The notes below the pieces were generated by a model. It was not told where the DNA came from, did not search any database, and saw nothing but the letters and a program-made list of their open reading frames with translations. DNA of 64,000 nt from Cloeon dipterum (lineage: Eukaryota; Arthropoda; Insecta; Ephemeroptera; Baetidae): the NCBI RefSeq assembly GCF_949628265.1, contig NC_088788.1, forward strand, positions 32,846,335 to 32,910,334, read 5' to 3'. Of this stretch, positions 46,951-60,500 are shown piece after piece. Each line of letters starts with the position of its first letter. Position 1 is the first letter of the stretch. The position numbers and the translations under genes are program-made.

Positions 46951-48269
46951 CACGCACTTGTCAACTTGTTGAACGTCTCGCAAATCAAACCAACCCTGCG
47001 CCAAAAGGGATAAGATGAAATCGAGAACTGTGTGCGAGAAGAAGAATGAAATTATCTCGCAGAAAGGTTATGATTGAGTTTTATGCGGTTCTCTTCAGTA
47101 ACGTGACGTCGTTTTTCGAGTGTCTATCTATATTAAGCTCGAAAACCCACCCCCAACGACTGGGGGTGAGTTCCAACCCCACGGCCAGACCTCTCAAAAT
47201 TCTAATTTTGCGTTTATATATCAAGTTATCTTCAAATTTATGCATGAAATCTGAGCGAAACTTTTAAGTCACCTCGTTTTTTGGGGGGTAAAAACACGTT
47301 GAAACTAAATTTCTACACCTATTGCCATTAATAAATATTTTGTTTCTACGTGTATGAGATACATTTTGATTATTTTGAATTTAAATAATTTAAAGTACGT
47401 AGGGATATTTTGTATATTTAACCTTGTTTTAGTGACCTTATAACCTCTGAAGTTGGTCAACCTGGCCAAGTTATTGGGCGTCTAATTTAGAACATTCAAA
47501 TTTTCAATTTACCCCACTTACCAACGGAGCAACCGAATATTTGTATAAAAATCGCTCAAAAAATCGCAAACTTTGAGTCCCTGAATAATAGATAATTTTT
47601 AGAGATTTTTGCCTTATATTTTAGGGTCCAAGGAGGCAATACATCCACTAAATTTCATCGAAATCTGGAGACCTATGCCAAGAGGCAATCTGATCAAGAT
47701 GCTCTACCAAAGAGGACAAAAAATTTGCATCTTATTTTATTCAAGTGAAAATTAAAGGTTTTTAAGTTTGGAGTCATCTTTTAACATTTAACGTCTTCTT
47801 AGAAAGTTCAATTACAGTTTTGTATAGTAATATTAACTGGATTCGATTTGCCATTTATATTTCGTATTATTTTTCTTCAAGCTACAATAATATTCAATTT
47901 TGCAATCAGGGAATGTTCGCTTGTTTCCTGCTGAATCGCTGTCTAAAATTAAACTAACAGTATATATAAAAATTTCCTATTGTGCAATGTGTAACCGAAT
48001 AAACTGAATTATGTGTAGTATACATACAGTAATCAGCATCCGCTGTTCGTGGCAACCACTCATATCAAGCGTATAACGATAACACACACGTTTTTGTGGA
48101 ATGGGGGATTTTACCAGCCGCAATCGGCATTTTTCTTCTGATGTACAGTCATATCCAGTCGTATTTGCGGTTCTGTTTTGAGGCTAGGTGTCACTTTTGT
48201 TTCTTCTAGAAACAAAGACAAACGTACGCTGCTTCACTGCTTCAGTCAGTTTCATTCCATCGCTCGAAA
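46951..48269. other. Spacer and upstream region of the Ly6 gene
   Basis: Holds a 7-bp C/G hairpin (47148-47168) and about 600 bp that look like decayed repeat but match nothing else in the window. The last 80 nt before the Ly6 ATG contain an HSE-like palindrome (48196-48216) and TCAGT initiator-like words (48242-48250). No ORF is credible. Confidence 0.5.
48196..48216. promoter_or_regulatory. Palindrome with HSE-like core before the Ly6 gene
   Basis: TTTGTTTCT, three bases, then AGAAACAAA: perfect 9-bp arms. Inside is TTCTAGAA (48204-48211), the TTCnnGAA core of heat-shock factor sites. It lies 54 nt before the start codon and may be at or just upstream of the transcription start. Confidence 0.35.
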
Positions 48270-48990
48270 ATGAAGGGATTCGCGTGCTTGGTCGCCACTT
48301 TCCTCTTCTTGGGCGTTGCCAACGGTGAGAATTGTGCTTTAGAACTTTCTACTTCAACTAACAACAACCAGTTAGGGGATATTGATTTCTAAAAAAACTA
48401 ACTTTTTCTTTATTTGTTTCGGATAAAATTTGTTGTGTTTTATTTAACATGAGTATCTAAAAATGCCACTTGCTGACAGCTCTTGATTGCTACACGTGTG
48501 ACTCGAACAGGGCAGGAGAAGAGTACTGCTCTCACGTGCCGTTCAAGAAGCCAAGCGCGGAGAAAGCAATGTCTTGCAGCGACTCCTTCAATCACGCGTT
48601 TAACGAATTCAGAAGCACTTTCCAAGCCGGCGGACAGCAAAATGATCAACTCGAATCTTGCGTAAAACAGACCTATTCAGACGGTAAGGATTCGTTCTTA
48701 CCAATTTTTAACCTAATTAATTGTCAACGATACCGTGCCAAGCAGGCGATAATTGTGTTTGAGATTTGCGATAAAATCTGGATTAATATTTTTCAGAGCA
48801 TGGGAAGGTGTTGCGAGTGACTCGTGGGTGCGCCACTGGCTTCGACAACGTGTGCAAGTTTTTCGGGCAGAACCCGCAGAACCCGTACAAGTGCTACGAG
48901 TGCAAGGAAAATTACTGCAACGGAGCCAACTCTTTGGCCTCTGCTATCCTTCTCACTCTTGTAGCCATCGCTTTTTCTTTTAAGATGTAA
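48270..48990 (+). CDS. Ly6/uPAR (three-finger) protein, secreted and GPI-anchored
   Basis: Exons 48270-48324, 48480-48683 and 48797-48990 with phase-1 introns encode 150 aa. Residues 1-18 or so are a signal peptide (KGFACLVATFLFLGVANG-type). The mature chain begins ALDCYTC and has ten cysteines (22, 25, 35, 51, 79, 98, 106, 119, 122, 127), ending in the CxxCxxxxCN pattern (CYECKENYCN) that defines the LU domain. The hydrophobic end (SLASAILLTLVAIAFSF) after a small-residue stretch at about 128-132 (NGANS) is a typical GPI signal. Insect Ly6 proteins of the boudin, crooked and quiver type act in septate junctions, trafficking or neuronal signalling; which subgroup this is cannot be told. The exon layout (signal peptide exon, then two LU exons) is normal for the family. 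Confidence 0.93.
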
Positions 48991-51900
48991 CGTTTTTAAG
49001 TATGTAGAAATTCTGAGATTGCATTTTGTATTCAAATAAGGAGATGCATCATTGCTTAATCAGAGCTGTACGCTAAAAAACTTTGTCCTTGAGCTTTATT
49101 GTTATGTGAGATGTGATTATATATCCGTTTTAAACCAAAATAGAGCGTTTTAGTGGTTTTCTCCAAAGTAAACAGGATGTCACGAGCGACCGCGCCAAGC
49201 CGCTCCTTAAAACACTTTTGTTTGTAAACTCTTGTTATATTTGTACTTCGTGAGAATACAAATATACTCCTCTAAATCGGCGATGACAAATATGTGATAA
49301 AACTGTCACCTTTACTTCTAATTTAACCAGCACTTCCTTTGTTTAACCAAAAGAAATTGGCAACTTTGGCGAATCAACTTCCTCCACTATTAATTAAAGG
49401 TCCCATTTTTTGTACTGAAATAACAGCGGAGGTGTCGTTTAGTTCAAAGTGATCTAGAAATTCCTCGGCGGTAATTGGAAACGAAATTTAGAGTAACAGC
49501 TTTGTTAGCTCGAGGAATTTCGCGTTAATTGCAAACCATAACTCACGCCGGCCGGCAGGCTAGGCTCGTCGCGCTGCCTGCATACCTCTCGGCCCTTATT
49601 ATTGTTATTTCCAGCCAAGGAAAGAGGATCTCCCGTCCCTTTCTTCCACCGCTGCTAACGGCAGTATTGGTCTGTATTACGTTTTCATATAAGCATTGTT
49701 TTTGCTTTGCGTGCGTCGTTCTTTCCTGCGAAAAGCCAATGTCGCAACGTATGACAAATACAATAGTAGAAATATTTTCCCAATCCCTCTAGGCAGCTTA
49801 ATCGAATATATGCAGAAAGAAAAGGGAAGAAGAAGCCAAAATGATATTATTTGTAAGGTATTTTTTTTTCGATGATAAGGGAAATTTCAACTCAATGGAT
49901 TTCTGTGCAGTTTTGATCTTGGTGGTTTTTGGAAATGAAATTTTGGAAGAAAAATTTGGTTGTTACGAGTGAAAGAGCATTTCAGTCTTCATGTTTTATT
50001 GCATACACAAATTTTGCAGAACATTTATTTTAATACGACCTGCTGAACAGTCCAAAGATCTTCATAGTGAGTTGAATAATGTTAGAGGTCTCACAATCAG
50101 CCGTGAGATTTTAGGCGGAGGCTGGCGGGACCGGCTTAGCCGAATTTTTTGCCCGGTGGCGGCGGCTGGGGCAGCTGACAATATTTTAAACGCTAAGTTT
50201 GATAGTGCATAACGGCCTGAAGTGCCGGAGGACATTTTTTTCTCCTGCAATTTTTAATTTTTGGCACTTTTTCACCGGCGGCTGGCGGCTGCTCACTGCT
50301 CACTGCTAAATAATATGAGCATGCGACAGTATTGATTTTCAAGTTAATAGGAATGATCTGACTTTAAAAAGTTAATATAACTTCTAATCAAAGAAAAGGG
50401 TAATATATCAGCACAATTTTGAGCCACGTATGTGAAAGACAAATTAATGGATGTCACTGATGTCTGCTTTTCAGAAGTAAATTTTATGGAATTGGAAACA
50501 CTCTGCTAACGTTTCAGCCAATGACCACGTTTGTGTTGAGTGAAATATTCATTAGCTATTTAGAGTCATGGTACTGAAATTAGGTCGCTGAATATCCGAC
50601 GTGTGAATGCTGGGAGAGGGGAAGTAGAATTGAATCATTAAAAGTTAATAATACAAACTCTCGCGCGACGGATTTTACGGCTCTGACAGTCGTTGTGTGC
50701 AGCACACGTGCACAATATGTGGAATTTGCATCCGGAGCACTTTAATTGGCGCTGCAACCCAGACGCCGATAAAAACAAGGCCATCGAGCCCTGCATATTT
50801 TAATTATTATGTAGTGGGTGTTGTGTCGGCGAAAGAGGAGTTTAATGAGAGAACAGGCGAACAAAAAGTGGGTAACCGTTTACTCTCTGTTCCCCTTGAC
50901 AACAAACGAGATTACGCCTTGTTTTTCTACTTTCCACTGTCTTTAATTCAATCACCCTCTTCGTTTAATCTCTTTAGAGGAAGAAAATAACAGTTAAGTC
51001 AAGCATTAATTGTAAGACTTTTTTGAATTAATGAATTTTTCAATTTTACAGGCTTAATATGTGCGTAGGTTCTTCTCTGATCTCAAGTGTCAGATGAAAT
51101 TTCAAGAGGCTCACTTGTCGAGCATAGGGTTTTTACAACTGCTTCAAAATTTAATCTTGCTGAAGAGCAAGGAAAGGTTCAGGAATTCATCAAAGAACGA
51201 GTTTCTCTTAAAAATTTTGCATATGGGCGACGGGCCTGCGAGCTATTCCCCCAAATAATCGTACTTTGCCAGAAATTCAGAATGATCTTTTGAAATTTCC
51301 ATGAGGCAAGAGAGTGCAAGGAGTGAATACGAAATTAGGAAGGGTTCTTTCAGGCCTGATGCTATACGAACGCGACAAAAGGGACTCGGCTGCCGGCTTT
51401 CTGTAGCTTTCACACTCGGCAACAGCCAGCAGCACTGTCCACTTTTCGCGAACCACTCTTGCCAGCTCCCACCCATGAATGTCGGAAAGCGTTAAGCACG
51501 TACGAGAATAATACGTAAAGCTGAAAGAGATTTTCTCACAAAAAGATACATGAATGTTGCTTTTGAATATTTCGGCGTAAATTTCCTACTGCAAAAATTC
51601 CTTTTTTTTAGCTCATACATTTTATCGAAATTGCTCACCGCCGTTTTTAGCAAGTAGAGAAATTTCCTTGAGTGCGTAGAAAAAGATAGGTGGGAAGCTA
51701 TGAATGTTCCTGTTGATTTATGAAAGGCGCAAAAAATTCATTTCAATTGCTCATGCTGCCAGCGTGTGCGGCAGAAAGGTTAATATTTCGTGATATCATC
51801 CCTTAGGGTGCTGCCCTTTTCTGAGGGGGATCTGCTGATATACGTAAAAGCGTTTTCCCTAACATGTACGCTTGCCGCATCTACTTATTCTGCACTGTTG

Positions 51901-52300
51901 CGCGTCCTCCGAATTTATTCAATTGCTGTCATCAAGTTAATCAGACGAATTTAAAAGAAACAATACCATTTCAATCACTCCTTTACAACAGCAGAAGCTA
52001 TGAACGAAATAGAAATACGTTAATCGGGTGGAAACAAAAAGAAATACCATCGACAGCCTATTTCGACACGAGGAGAGATCGTTCGAATAATTTATAAAGT
52101 ATCATGTTCAATTTTCTCTGCCGCTTTGTCTTTTTACACAGCTACCAGTCAAAGAGAACGCTGACAAACAAATCTTTCCTTTTAATCATATGCAAAAAGT
52201 GCAAGAATGAAGCACATTGACGCATTTTCTCATCTGAAACGCTTCTATACTTCAGCGCGTTATTTAATAATGTTTAGAGCGCTCAAGTAGGGGAGGATGC
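48991..52300. other. Intergenic region downstream of the Ly6 gene
   Basis: About 3.3 kb with the Ly6 3' UTR at its left end (no canonical AATAAA seen). Small GC patches lie around 49540-49630, 50100-50320 and 50660-50830. No gene or recognisable repeat is seen. Confidence 0.5.
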
Positions 52301-52506
52301 TTTTAACGAGTGGTAATTAGTCAGAAAGCCACACCCGTCGACGAGAGAGTCGTCCAAGGAAGCAAATTGGCCCATTCGAGGCGGCGGCGGCGGCGGTTTT
52401 CACCTCCGAGCGGAATGCTAAATTCGAGAGCGGCGGCCGCGTGTCTGCATTCAGGCGAGCCATTGATTGTGGGAATCTGGCCGCAAGTCCAGGCGTTCCT
52501 TCGCAG
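52300..52506 (+). promoter_or_regulatory. GC island with a plus-strand first exon (probable 5' UTR)
   Basis: A CpG-rich block including a (GGC)n run ends at a strong donor, TCGCAG|GTGAGTTC, at 52506/52507. The next gene on this strand begins with an exon whose acceptor is at 54520, so a spliced noncoding first exon here would fit. CpG enrichment continues to about 52780. The start site is not determined. Confidence 0.4.
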
Positions 52507-54520
52507 GTGAGTTCAGAAATGGAGCAACACGTATACATATTTTAATGTGGTGATGCGAGGCGAGCGATCGATTTTGTTGAGAGGGAAAATAGAGAAAGGG
52601 CGGAGCACGGACGGATGCTGCGCCGCCGACGCGCCCTTTTCGCCAGTTGCATCCGGACCGCCGAGGCGAACGCACCCCCGTCGGCTGCCGCCGCCGCCAC
52701 CCACGAGTTGCAGCCCGGGCCACCCCCTAGCTCCGATGCGCTCCCCACCGACGGCTAGTCTGCGTGGTGAGCACGCTCTTTTTCTACTTTGCCACACGGG
52801 TTTTTGCGGTTCATTAATTGCTCATCACGCTGCTGGATATTGGCATTGCCAGGGAAAGCTTCTGCCGCTACAAGGAGAGAAAACAGCTTTCGTGAAAATG
52901 TTAAAAAGCCATGAGAAATATGTACAGTGTTTTCCGCGAAATTTACACATCTTGTATGCCAAAATTTCTTACTTCAAATAGGTTTCATTGCGAAATTTTT
53001 GTATCTCTTAATTGATTTTGCCTTAGTAGCAGAGACAACAATGAAATTGATTTGTGCAATCTCCGGGGTTGCGTCTGCGAGATCAGAAGAATATGCTTAA
53101 ATTTTTGTTGATTTTAAAATAATCAGGCATTGAAAATAACGGTAAAATAACACGTCATCAATTGATCAATTAAGTTATTAATTGGTATCAATCTTTTCAT
53201 TTAATAAAATTACCTGTACTTAAGTTCTCCCTATCCCTGTTTCGTCTGTGGTGCTTATCACGTTTAATATTTTCATAAAAAGGTATTTGGAATATTGGTT
53301 TACACCAAGAGTGCAACGCAATATAAAATAGAAAGTCTAAATAAGATGTTTTATTATCAAGTGTATCAATTAATATTTTCACCAGAAGAGGGTATAGAAG
53401 GGGCACGACAAGATTTGAAGTTGAATTTAATTATCCCCGTCACTTTGAAAAGGTGGAAAAGGATTAGCACGCATCATCTTCTTCCATCCTCACAGAAGCT
53501 TTTATGTGAGATTGACCGCAATCATACCTATAAAAATAACGAGGTAGATGTCAAATCTAATGTGATTTATATGGCGAAGCGAATGATTCGTCTAAAGCGT
53601 CAAAGGGAGCAGCAGAGGAAATGGGAAAACGAGATTAGAGCCTTCGGCTGCACTTCGCAAGTGCCATAAGAGTTTACTTTTCATTTTGCACCTCTCGTCG
53701 CAGCTCCAATTAGTTTGATCGTGTCTGATTGGTTGGAAGACAGCCATTACCCAAACACCCCACAAAGGAAATTGTGACACGGTGTTACGAGCGAACATCG
53801 CGGTTCTCTTCATTTCTTTTGCCTTGCTACAATGAAAAAAATCCATTTGAAATAGGAGACAGACTTCTCCCGAGAAATAAAAGGTTGGCTGCTTTTCTTG
53901 GCAGAAAGGAAGACGACTTTGCACGTCATTTGGCAAGCTGTACGTGGTGGAACATTTTTGCTATCTCCGAGGGATGAAAAATCAGTCGTCGGACGAAGCA
54001 TGGGCAGGGCGAAATAAAAAGAGACCGCTGGCAGTTGGGAAAACGCTTAATTGGGTCGTATATGGCAAAGAAAATTCAATCCACTCTTGCGGACTGTAAT
54101 TGATTGCCCGCCAACGCTGTTGCTGCGATTGAGTTTCTCTCTGCAGCCTTTATAAAAGCAGAGCATCCAAGAAATAATTGGATTTATTCCACGCTACACG
54201 CGCATAAACTTAAAAAAACACACAAACAAAATAAATGTAGCATTTTGAAAAAAAGGGAAAGTCACAAATCGAAGTAAACAATCCGATAAATGCGGCCAAT
54301 TGTGAAGCAGCGCTATCCCGTCAGTCGATGCGCGGTCAGATGTCAGCTAAATGTTCATTCGACCAGCATTTGGCAGCGAACTAACGAGGCACGAAATGGC
54401 CAATTCAAAGCAAACTTGCCCTGTGGCCAATCAAGTCGTGTTTGTTTAGGCGTTTTAGATCATTTCATTTAATTCTACGTGCACGCAGCAATAATTGTTA
54501 TTCCGTTCTTGTTTCAGCAG
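52507..54520 (+). other. Probable first intron of the micropeptide gene
   Basis: The first about 270 nt are still CpG-rich; the rest is AT-rich. The frames at about 53295-53669 and 53592-53936 are open on opposite strands but lack codon bias or family resemblance. A polypyrimidine tract and CAGCAG acceptor end the stretch. Confidence 0.45.
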
Positions 54521-54577
54521 CCACGTGAACGAGTTGAAACTGTGCGTCGCAACAATCCGAGATAAAAAGCAGCAGAG

Positions 54578-57500
54578 ATGCCGGTGGGTGGTCGGATGGG
54601 TGGAAAGGGGGTCGGCGTTTACTCCAGCAACGCCAATGGTAAGTCCATTTCAACTGTGCTTTGCTCAAAGATCTCTAGCTTTGCAGGCAAAGAAAGAGCG
54701 AGGAATGGGGTCATAGCAAGAATAATCATGAAGTCCTAAAAGCCGGTAAAACTTACTTCAAACTGAAATTATTTATTCATACATCGCCAAGAAATAATAC
54801 TATGGTTTCTTCCACTTACACAACATGAAAGATATTGTCGAATAAAATGGTGCACTTAATGATTCTTCCCTAACGAGTACAGAAGGATGGATTTGGAAAC
54901 AAAAATTAAAAATAAATGCCTTTCTTTTACAGTTTACTTATCTAATGAAACGAAAGAATCAATATCGATTGGTTCTGAATTAATTCATTCTATCTAGAAT
55001 GCCAATTGCAATTCATCCGGTTAACGTTTCCCCTGGGAACTGAAACTGTTGGGCTGCTTGTCGGAGAGTAAACAAGTGCAGGCCTTCCGCGTGAATTATA
55101 GAGAGCGAAAGTTAGATATTTATGAGTTCTGACAGAGGCGTGTGTATGTGTATACCTTCTCCACTTCGTATGTGCGGCGCCGTAAATAACGAGTCCTCAC
55201 TCGGCCGATGGAACAGGAGCAGAGTTTTCCCTCCCACCCCCTTTTCCTCTAGCGCGAGCCCCACAACACACAAGCAAACACTCGAGAACAATGGGCGCCG
55301 CTCTCGCATTCCCTGTGACGGAAAACGCAGATGAAAAATTGTTCTCATCTCTGTTTGCTCGTTTGTTTTATAAAAGTTAGTGACGCGTGCCAACGGAAAT
55401 GAGGCCCAATGCTCTTTTTGCCACTTTTCCCGGCAGTTTTCATTAGTGAGAGAGAAGTCCACCATATTATGACCGTTTCTGACAGATTATTTCCGTTTTT
55501 TCCACAAAAGATTGAAATTAATTAGTGGAAATCTTCTTTTGATCAGCTAACTTCCATGCTTTAGAAAATATCAAGTTCGGAATTTGGGACAGTAAGCGGT
55601 GATTCATATTTATTTTATTATAAGGAAATAATCGAATTTACACCATTTTAAATTGTTTTAAGAAATTTATTAAATTTTTGAATGGGAAATTAAAGCAAAG
55701 TAAAATATGAGGGCGCATCTTTTATGGTAAGTTTACAAAACCGTATACTGACAGAGCCAGAAGATTTACGTTTTCCGCCTCTGCCCTTTCCTGTTCTCTC
55801 TTCTATAAAAGGCTGCTCAAAAAATTGTTTTTCTTCTTATACAATTTGTGGCTGGTCTCTGACTGGATTTGACAACCCGACCAAACACTAAAAAGATTTA
55901 CTGCTGGATTTCTTTAGCGGGAATTGAATTTCCAGTTCAAGAGCTTTCTCTACTTTGCACCCGAGGCTAACAGAGAAAAATACGTTTCCATCAATCCCGA
56001 CATATTTCTGACGTCCGGCCCTTTTCCAACGGCAAATAAAAACGCGTTTGTGTCACTCCGAACGAAATCCGTTGGAAAAAAACGGCTGCCAAGCGCGGAT
56101 CGAAGCATCGAAATTTATTCCGCCAAGTGCGGCGGCAAGGGTATGCAACCTGCTCGACGTGTGAGCCGCGCCGTTTGCCTACTCCGCTTTTAGCCGCTCC
56201 GGGGAATGGGGAAATAAAGTTTGATTGTCACTGTTTGCCGCCTACCCTATCTGCGTTTTAACGAGAAAATAACTTCGATGTAAATTATACCAACTTTTAA
56301 TTGGAATCTCGAGCTCTGGGGACGGGAAAAAGGCTGTGCATCGAGCGAGATATCAATCTTAAATTACATTCCATGTGACATATATTAAAAGCGCGAGATC
56401 AGTTTTTTTTAAGAGCAGCACATACATACGTCACAGTGTATAAAACCATGGAGCTTAAGTAATTACCAGTTAAAACACGAAACCTAACATTATCGATTCA
56501 TTGTTACACTCCTGCTTGTCATTCATTGCAATTGCGTGTAAAGTTTCAAAGCGCGAATACTAAAAAACAAAATAAACAGCAAGAATGTAGCTTCCCACTG
56601 CTGGTTGAGGCAAAATCCTCTGCGGATTGCTGCAGTGTTGATTTAGTCTTGCTCGTAACGAACTGCTAATTAGGCCTAAGGGGCCAAACAGCTGCGCTCT
56701 TCAATTAATCACTGTTGCTTCCAATCATGTTCTCAACACATAAACAATTCGGTTGGAATTGATTTGATTTCGAACTATTTACCAGAGGTCTCAGAAGTGC
56801 AATTTTGAAGCGGCGGCGGGCTCAATGGCTGATCACGTGACCAAAAATTAGCCGGCTGGAGCAGCGTGGCTGGCTGATACCTCTTGTTTTAACCCATTCT
56901 GGTTACGATCTTTTTATCTTATTGGCAGACGTAAAATTAACACATTGTCTGCATTACATTTTCACTAAACAGAAGCGATTGCTTGCGTTAAAACTTTACT
57001 TTTGAACATGCTTGGACAGATTATTATCCCTTGAAAGCCTCTTAAATCTGACGACATCTCTGGCCAGTCTGGCTTCTTACTGGAGAAACGTGTTTGGCGC
57101 AGCCCCAAGGGAGTTGGAACGAGACTCATTTGAAAGAAAAATAAAAGCACTTCTCAGCTCATTTCCAAGTTAAGAGTGTTATCGATGGGCGAAATTGTGC
57201 AATCAATTTCCACGGAGATGAGATGAGAGCTGCCATTACGCCATCCTATTTCCATCCACCGGCTTAAAATTGTTTCACGGCGCGATCGATCGTTTTTTCT
57301 GTCCAATTTTGCTTGTCATAAATCGTCAGCAAAAAGGGTTTGATCGTAAATCGGAACCTGGCTTTCTGCTTTTATTATTCACGTAGCGGAGCGCGCAGCC
57401 ATACGGAAAAGGGCAGCGTTGGTGGAATTTTCACCATTATTGTAGAGCATAAAAGGCTCATTTCTCATTTCCACCCGCGAATTCCACTCGCATTCCGATG

Positions 57501-60500
57501 GCAAAAAGGCCTTTGTGATCACTTTATCATCGCACTTTATCTTTTGCAGGCAGATAATGAGATAATTCATTTTCCCTCGACACTGGCTGTCGGTGTAGTT
57601 TCTCTTCAGATTCGACAAAAACAGTGCGTGCTCCCTTTGCAGTCGTCTCTCATTAAATGAGATCAACGAGGCAGAGACGAGCGTGTGCCTCGCGCCCGGG
57701 GCTCCTTGCTCTCCGCTTGAGCCTAATTTGCGCTCGAGCCTTTCAAAAGATCAACACAGAGCGTGGATTTGTGTGCCATGCACATCTGGTTTCACTCAAC
57801 CGAAAGCGATGTTGAAGGTGGCTTTTTTTCCTATCGACTTTTTTCTTGGCTACTACGCTTTGCATATATGCAAATGAGGTTCGACGAGCTTGTTTAACTT
57901 GCAAATTTGATTCATGGCGCTATGCTCTATTGAATTTAAAAACATAGACGGTGAGAATTTACCTAGGTAAATATAATGAGAGGAACTGTGTCGCAAAATA
58001 TTGAAGCTTTTTGATATATTCATAGGTCAAGAGAATGAAATCATTTTTAACGAGGTATCTTATTGTTTGCTAGTTTTTCCATGAACTGAAAATCGTGCTT
58101 CAAGCTAGAAGAAACTTAATGATGGAAATTCACAATGGCTCATATATCGTCTACTTGAATAACAATAGGCTCGGCACAAGTGATTTTACTGTTGAACGTT
58201 TTAGCAAATTTTTTCACTCCTCTGGCCTCATCAGGAATGAAATTTGTGCCACAGAATTAATTGCAGAGAGAATGAGACCGACGATAAACTGCAATCATTG
58301 CTGGGCACATTCAAAAAGACAAAAAGTGATTGAATTTCGCGCAATAAAACCACCGGCTTTCCTTCAACAAAGCTCAATTCAACAAAAAAATCACTAGCTC
58401 AAAATTCCGTCTTATCTTGAGCTATTTTAAAATAAAAAATTGCTAGTAAAACAACACAGATTATCAAAACCATTTTCAGTGTAAATTCTCAGATGTATGT
58501 AAAACTAACTTAAAAATCAAAGCATACAAAATAATAAAAATTTGCCACTGGTGAATGGCATGCTAGCGCGAATCACGCGAGATGCACTCATTTGCATGAC
58601 CGCCAGCAACTGCGTGGAAAAGCCTCGCCGCAAAGGTCTTGCAATCGAAACCCGTGTATTTGCCGCATGCTTGATTGCGGGACTTGCAGGACGTGCCCGG
58701 CAGGAATAGCGGAAACCTCTCGGCCGGCCCCGGCGGTAAGAGATGATACTACAGATAGCTCAGCAACTCCCGGATTGCAACGACTATAATCAGCATGCTC
58801 CACAACTAACAGCTTTTTGGGTAGTCAATTGATTAAAAATTCAAATGGGAAGTAGATTTTAATTTATAAATAAAAAATCTTTGAAGGGGATTCTGAAAAA
58901 CAGTGATACACAACGTTTTAAGAAGGCCGCGCCATATTTAGAAGTACATTAAAACAGTGAAATCATTGGTATCAGCTTGAATTTTCTTATTCACATAAAT
59001 TCGTCTCATTTATTTGCACAGGTACTCAATAATGCGTTTACTTAATATTCGCATTTTTAGTGAACACGTATTTTGTTTGTTTAAATTCAGTTGTTTAAGG
59101 TTTTGATGCAAGCGAAACATCACCACTTTGTCAGTGGAAATCTAAACGAGGTATCCAATTAAAATTCAACCGTGCATTCAATACTAAATAAAGAAAAAAT
59201 AAAGAGACTCCAGTCTTTTATCTATTATGAATGGTGTTTTTGCGCAGGAGCGGAGTTGAAATTTGTCAGCAGTGTTGAAAAATGAGCTTTGCCGCAGAGC
59301 AGACACATAAAGAGCAGCAGGTTTTACGTTCTTGTTCCGCTGAAATAGACGTTTATGCCACGTTGCTTTTATTAACTTGTGCTGAAATTACAGTACAGGA
59401 AGCTCAACATTGCCTCTCATTAAAATATTTCTCCCGCGGTACGCTGGATGAAACCTGCTGCACTGCAGCCAAAAGGGAGCGCGCATTATGGGGCTGTAAA
59501 AGTCGCAAAAAACAAATTTAATAATAAATTTGCGTTGGCAGGGGACGCTCGTCCAGCTGGCAACGCGAAATTAGCTATGGAGAATTATATGGAAATCGCA
59601 TCGATGTGGTGTTTGCGTTGGGGGAGTTAGTCCTTGGGCGATTCGTTATAGGCTGTGGCGCAAATTGGAAGCGGCACGTCTCTCTAGGGGCGTATTTGTC
59701 TCGGGCGAAAATGCCCTCCGCGTTTTAATAGGGTCGTGTAGCTCTCCGCATCTGCGCCTTTCCAGAACAATTCCATCGCGCGGAGCAGCATTGTTTTCCG
59801 GCAAAAAGCTCTTATCTCGCGAGCAGATAAGTCGAGCCACGGGGGAAACGCGGATTTGCGCCGCAGCCGAGACCTATATTCCTCCGCTCTCTGTTCCATT
59901 TCCCTGCTAGATTCTCTCAAGTCTCTTCGCAGCGCGTGAAAGACGCAAACTTTTGGGGGGAAAAACGACTTATCCATTAAGCCGGAGGAGAGAATGAACA
60001 CACTTTTGTTGTGAAAAGAAAAAAAAGGAAATTGTGTCTCTACGGAAGAGCCGGCGGCTGCTTTATTTCACTTTAACGCACCAATTATTTTGCACTGTCG
60101 TGTCTGCTGCCTAGCAAACGACTTTATGGCCCACGTCACTGGAACGGATAGCTGGCAGCGATGTGATTAAGTGGATTTTCTCCCTAAACTGTCAACACAA
60201 CAAATCCGTTAAGAAGCTTAAAGTAAAATCGTTAAATAAAGGCAATAATTCTATTCTACGACTAGCTTTTAGCAAAAATTTTAAAACCTTTCAACCTCTT
60301 GAGTGAGAGTTCAATATCTATAAAAGCTGGTTATGTAAAGAAAGGAAATAAGAGTTCTGGCAAAGAAACGACCGACAGTTTCTCGTCGCATGCACTCACA
60401 TTTAAATTCGATCCATTTATAGAAATTACTAAAAGTCACTGCCAAATTTTGGCTCGGCAGCGGCTGAGCATTTTTGTTGACTGCTAATGCGGCTAAATAA

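Noticed and set aside
46573-47013. 146-codon plus-strand frame in the 46.6-kb GC island
   Set aside because: Low-complexity Arg/Pro/Gly translation caused by GC richness; the region has a strong minus-strand donor and looks like a 5' UTR.
47420-47760. Possible third copy of repeat family 2
   Set aside because: It shares only short AGTGACC-like words with the two good copies; no extended alignment was possible by eye.
53295-53669. 124-codon plus-strand frame
   Set aside because: AT-rich codons, no domain and an overlapping open antisense frame; it lies in the probable first intron of the micropeptide gene.
58563-58800. Cys-containing frames on both strands in a GC patch
   Set aside because: Several frames are open at once, none starts with a supported ATG or acceptor, and none resembles a known domain.
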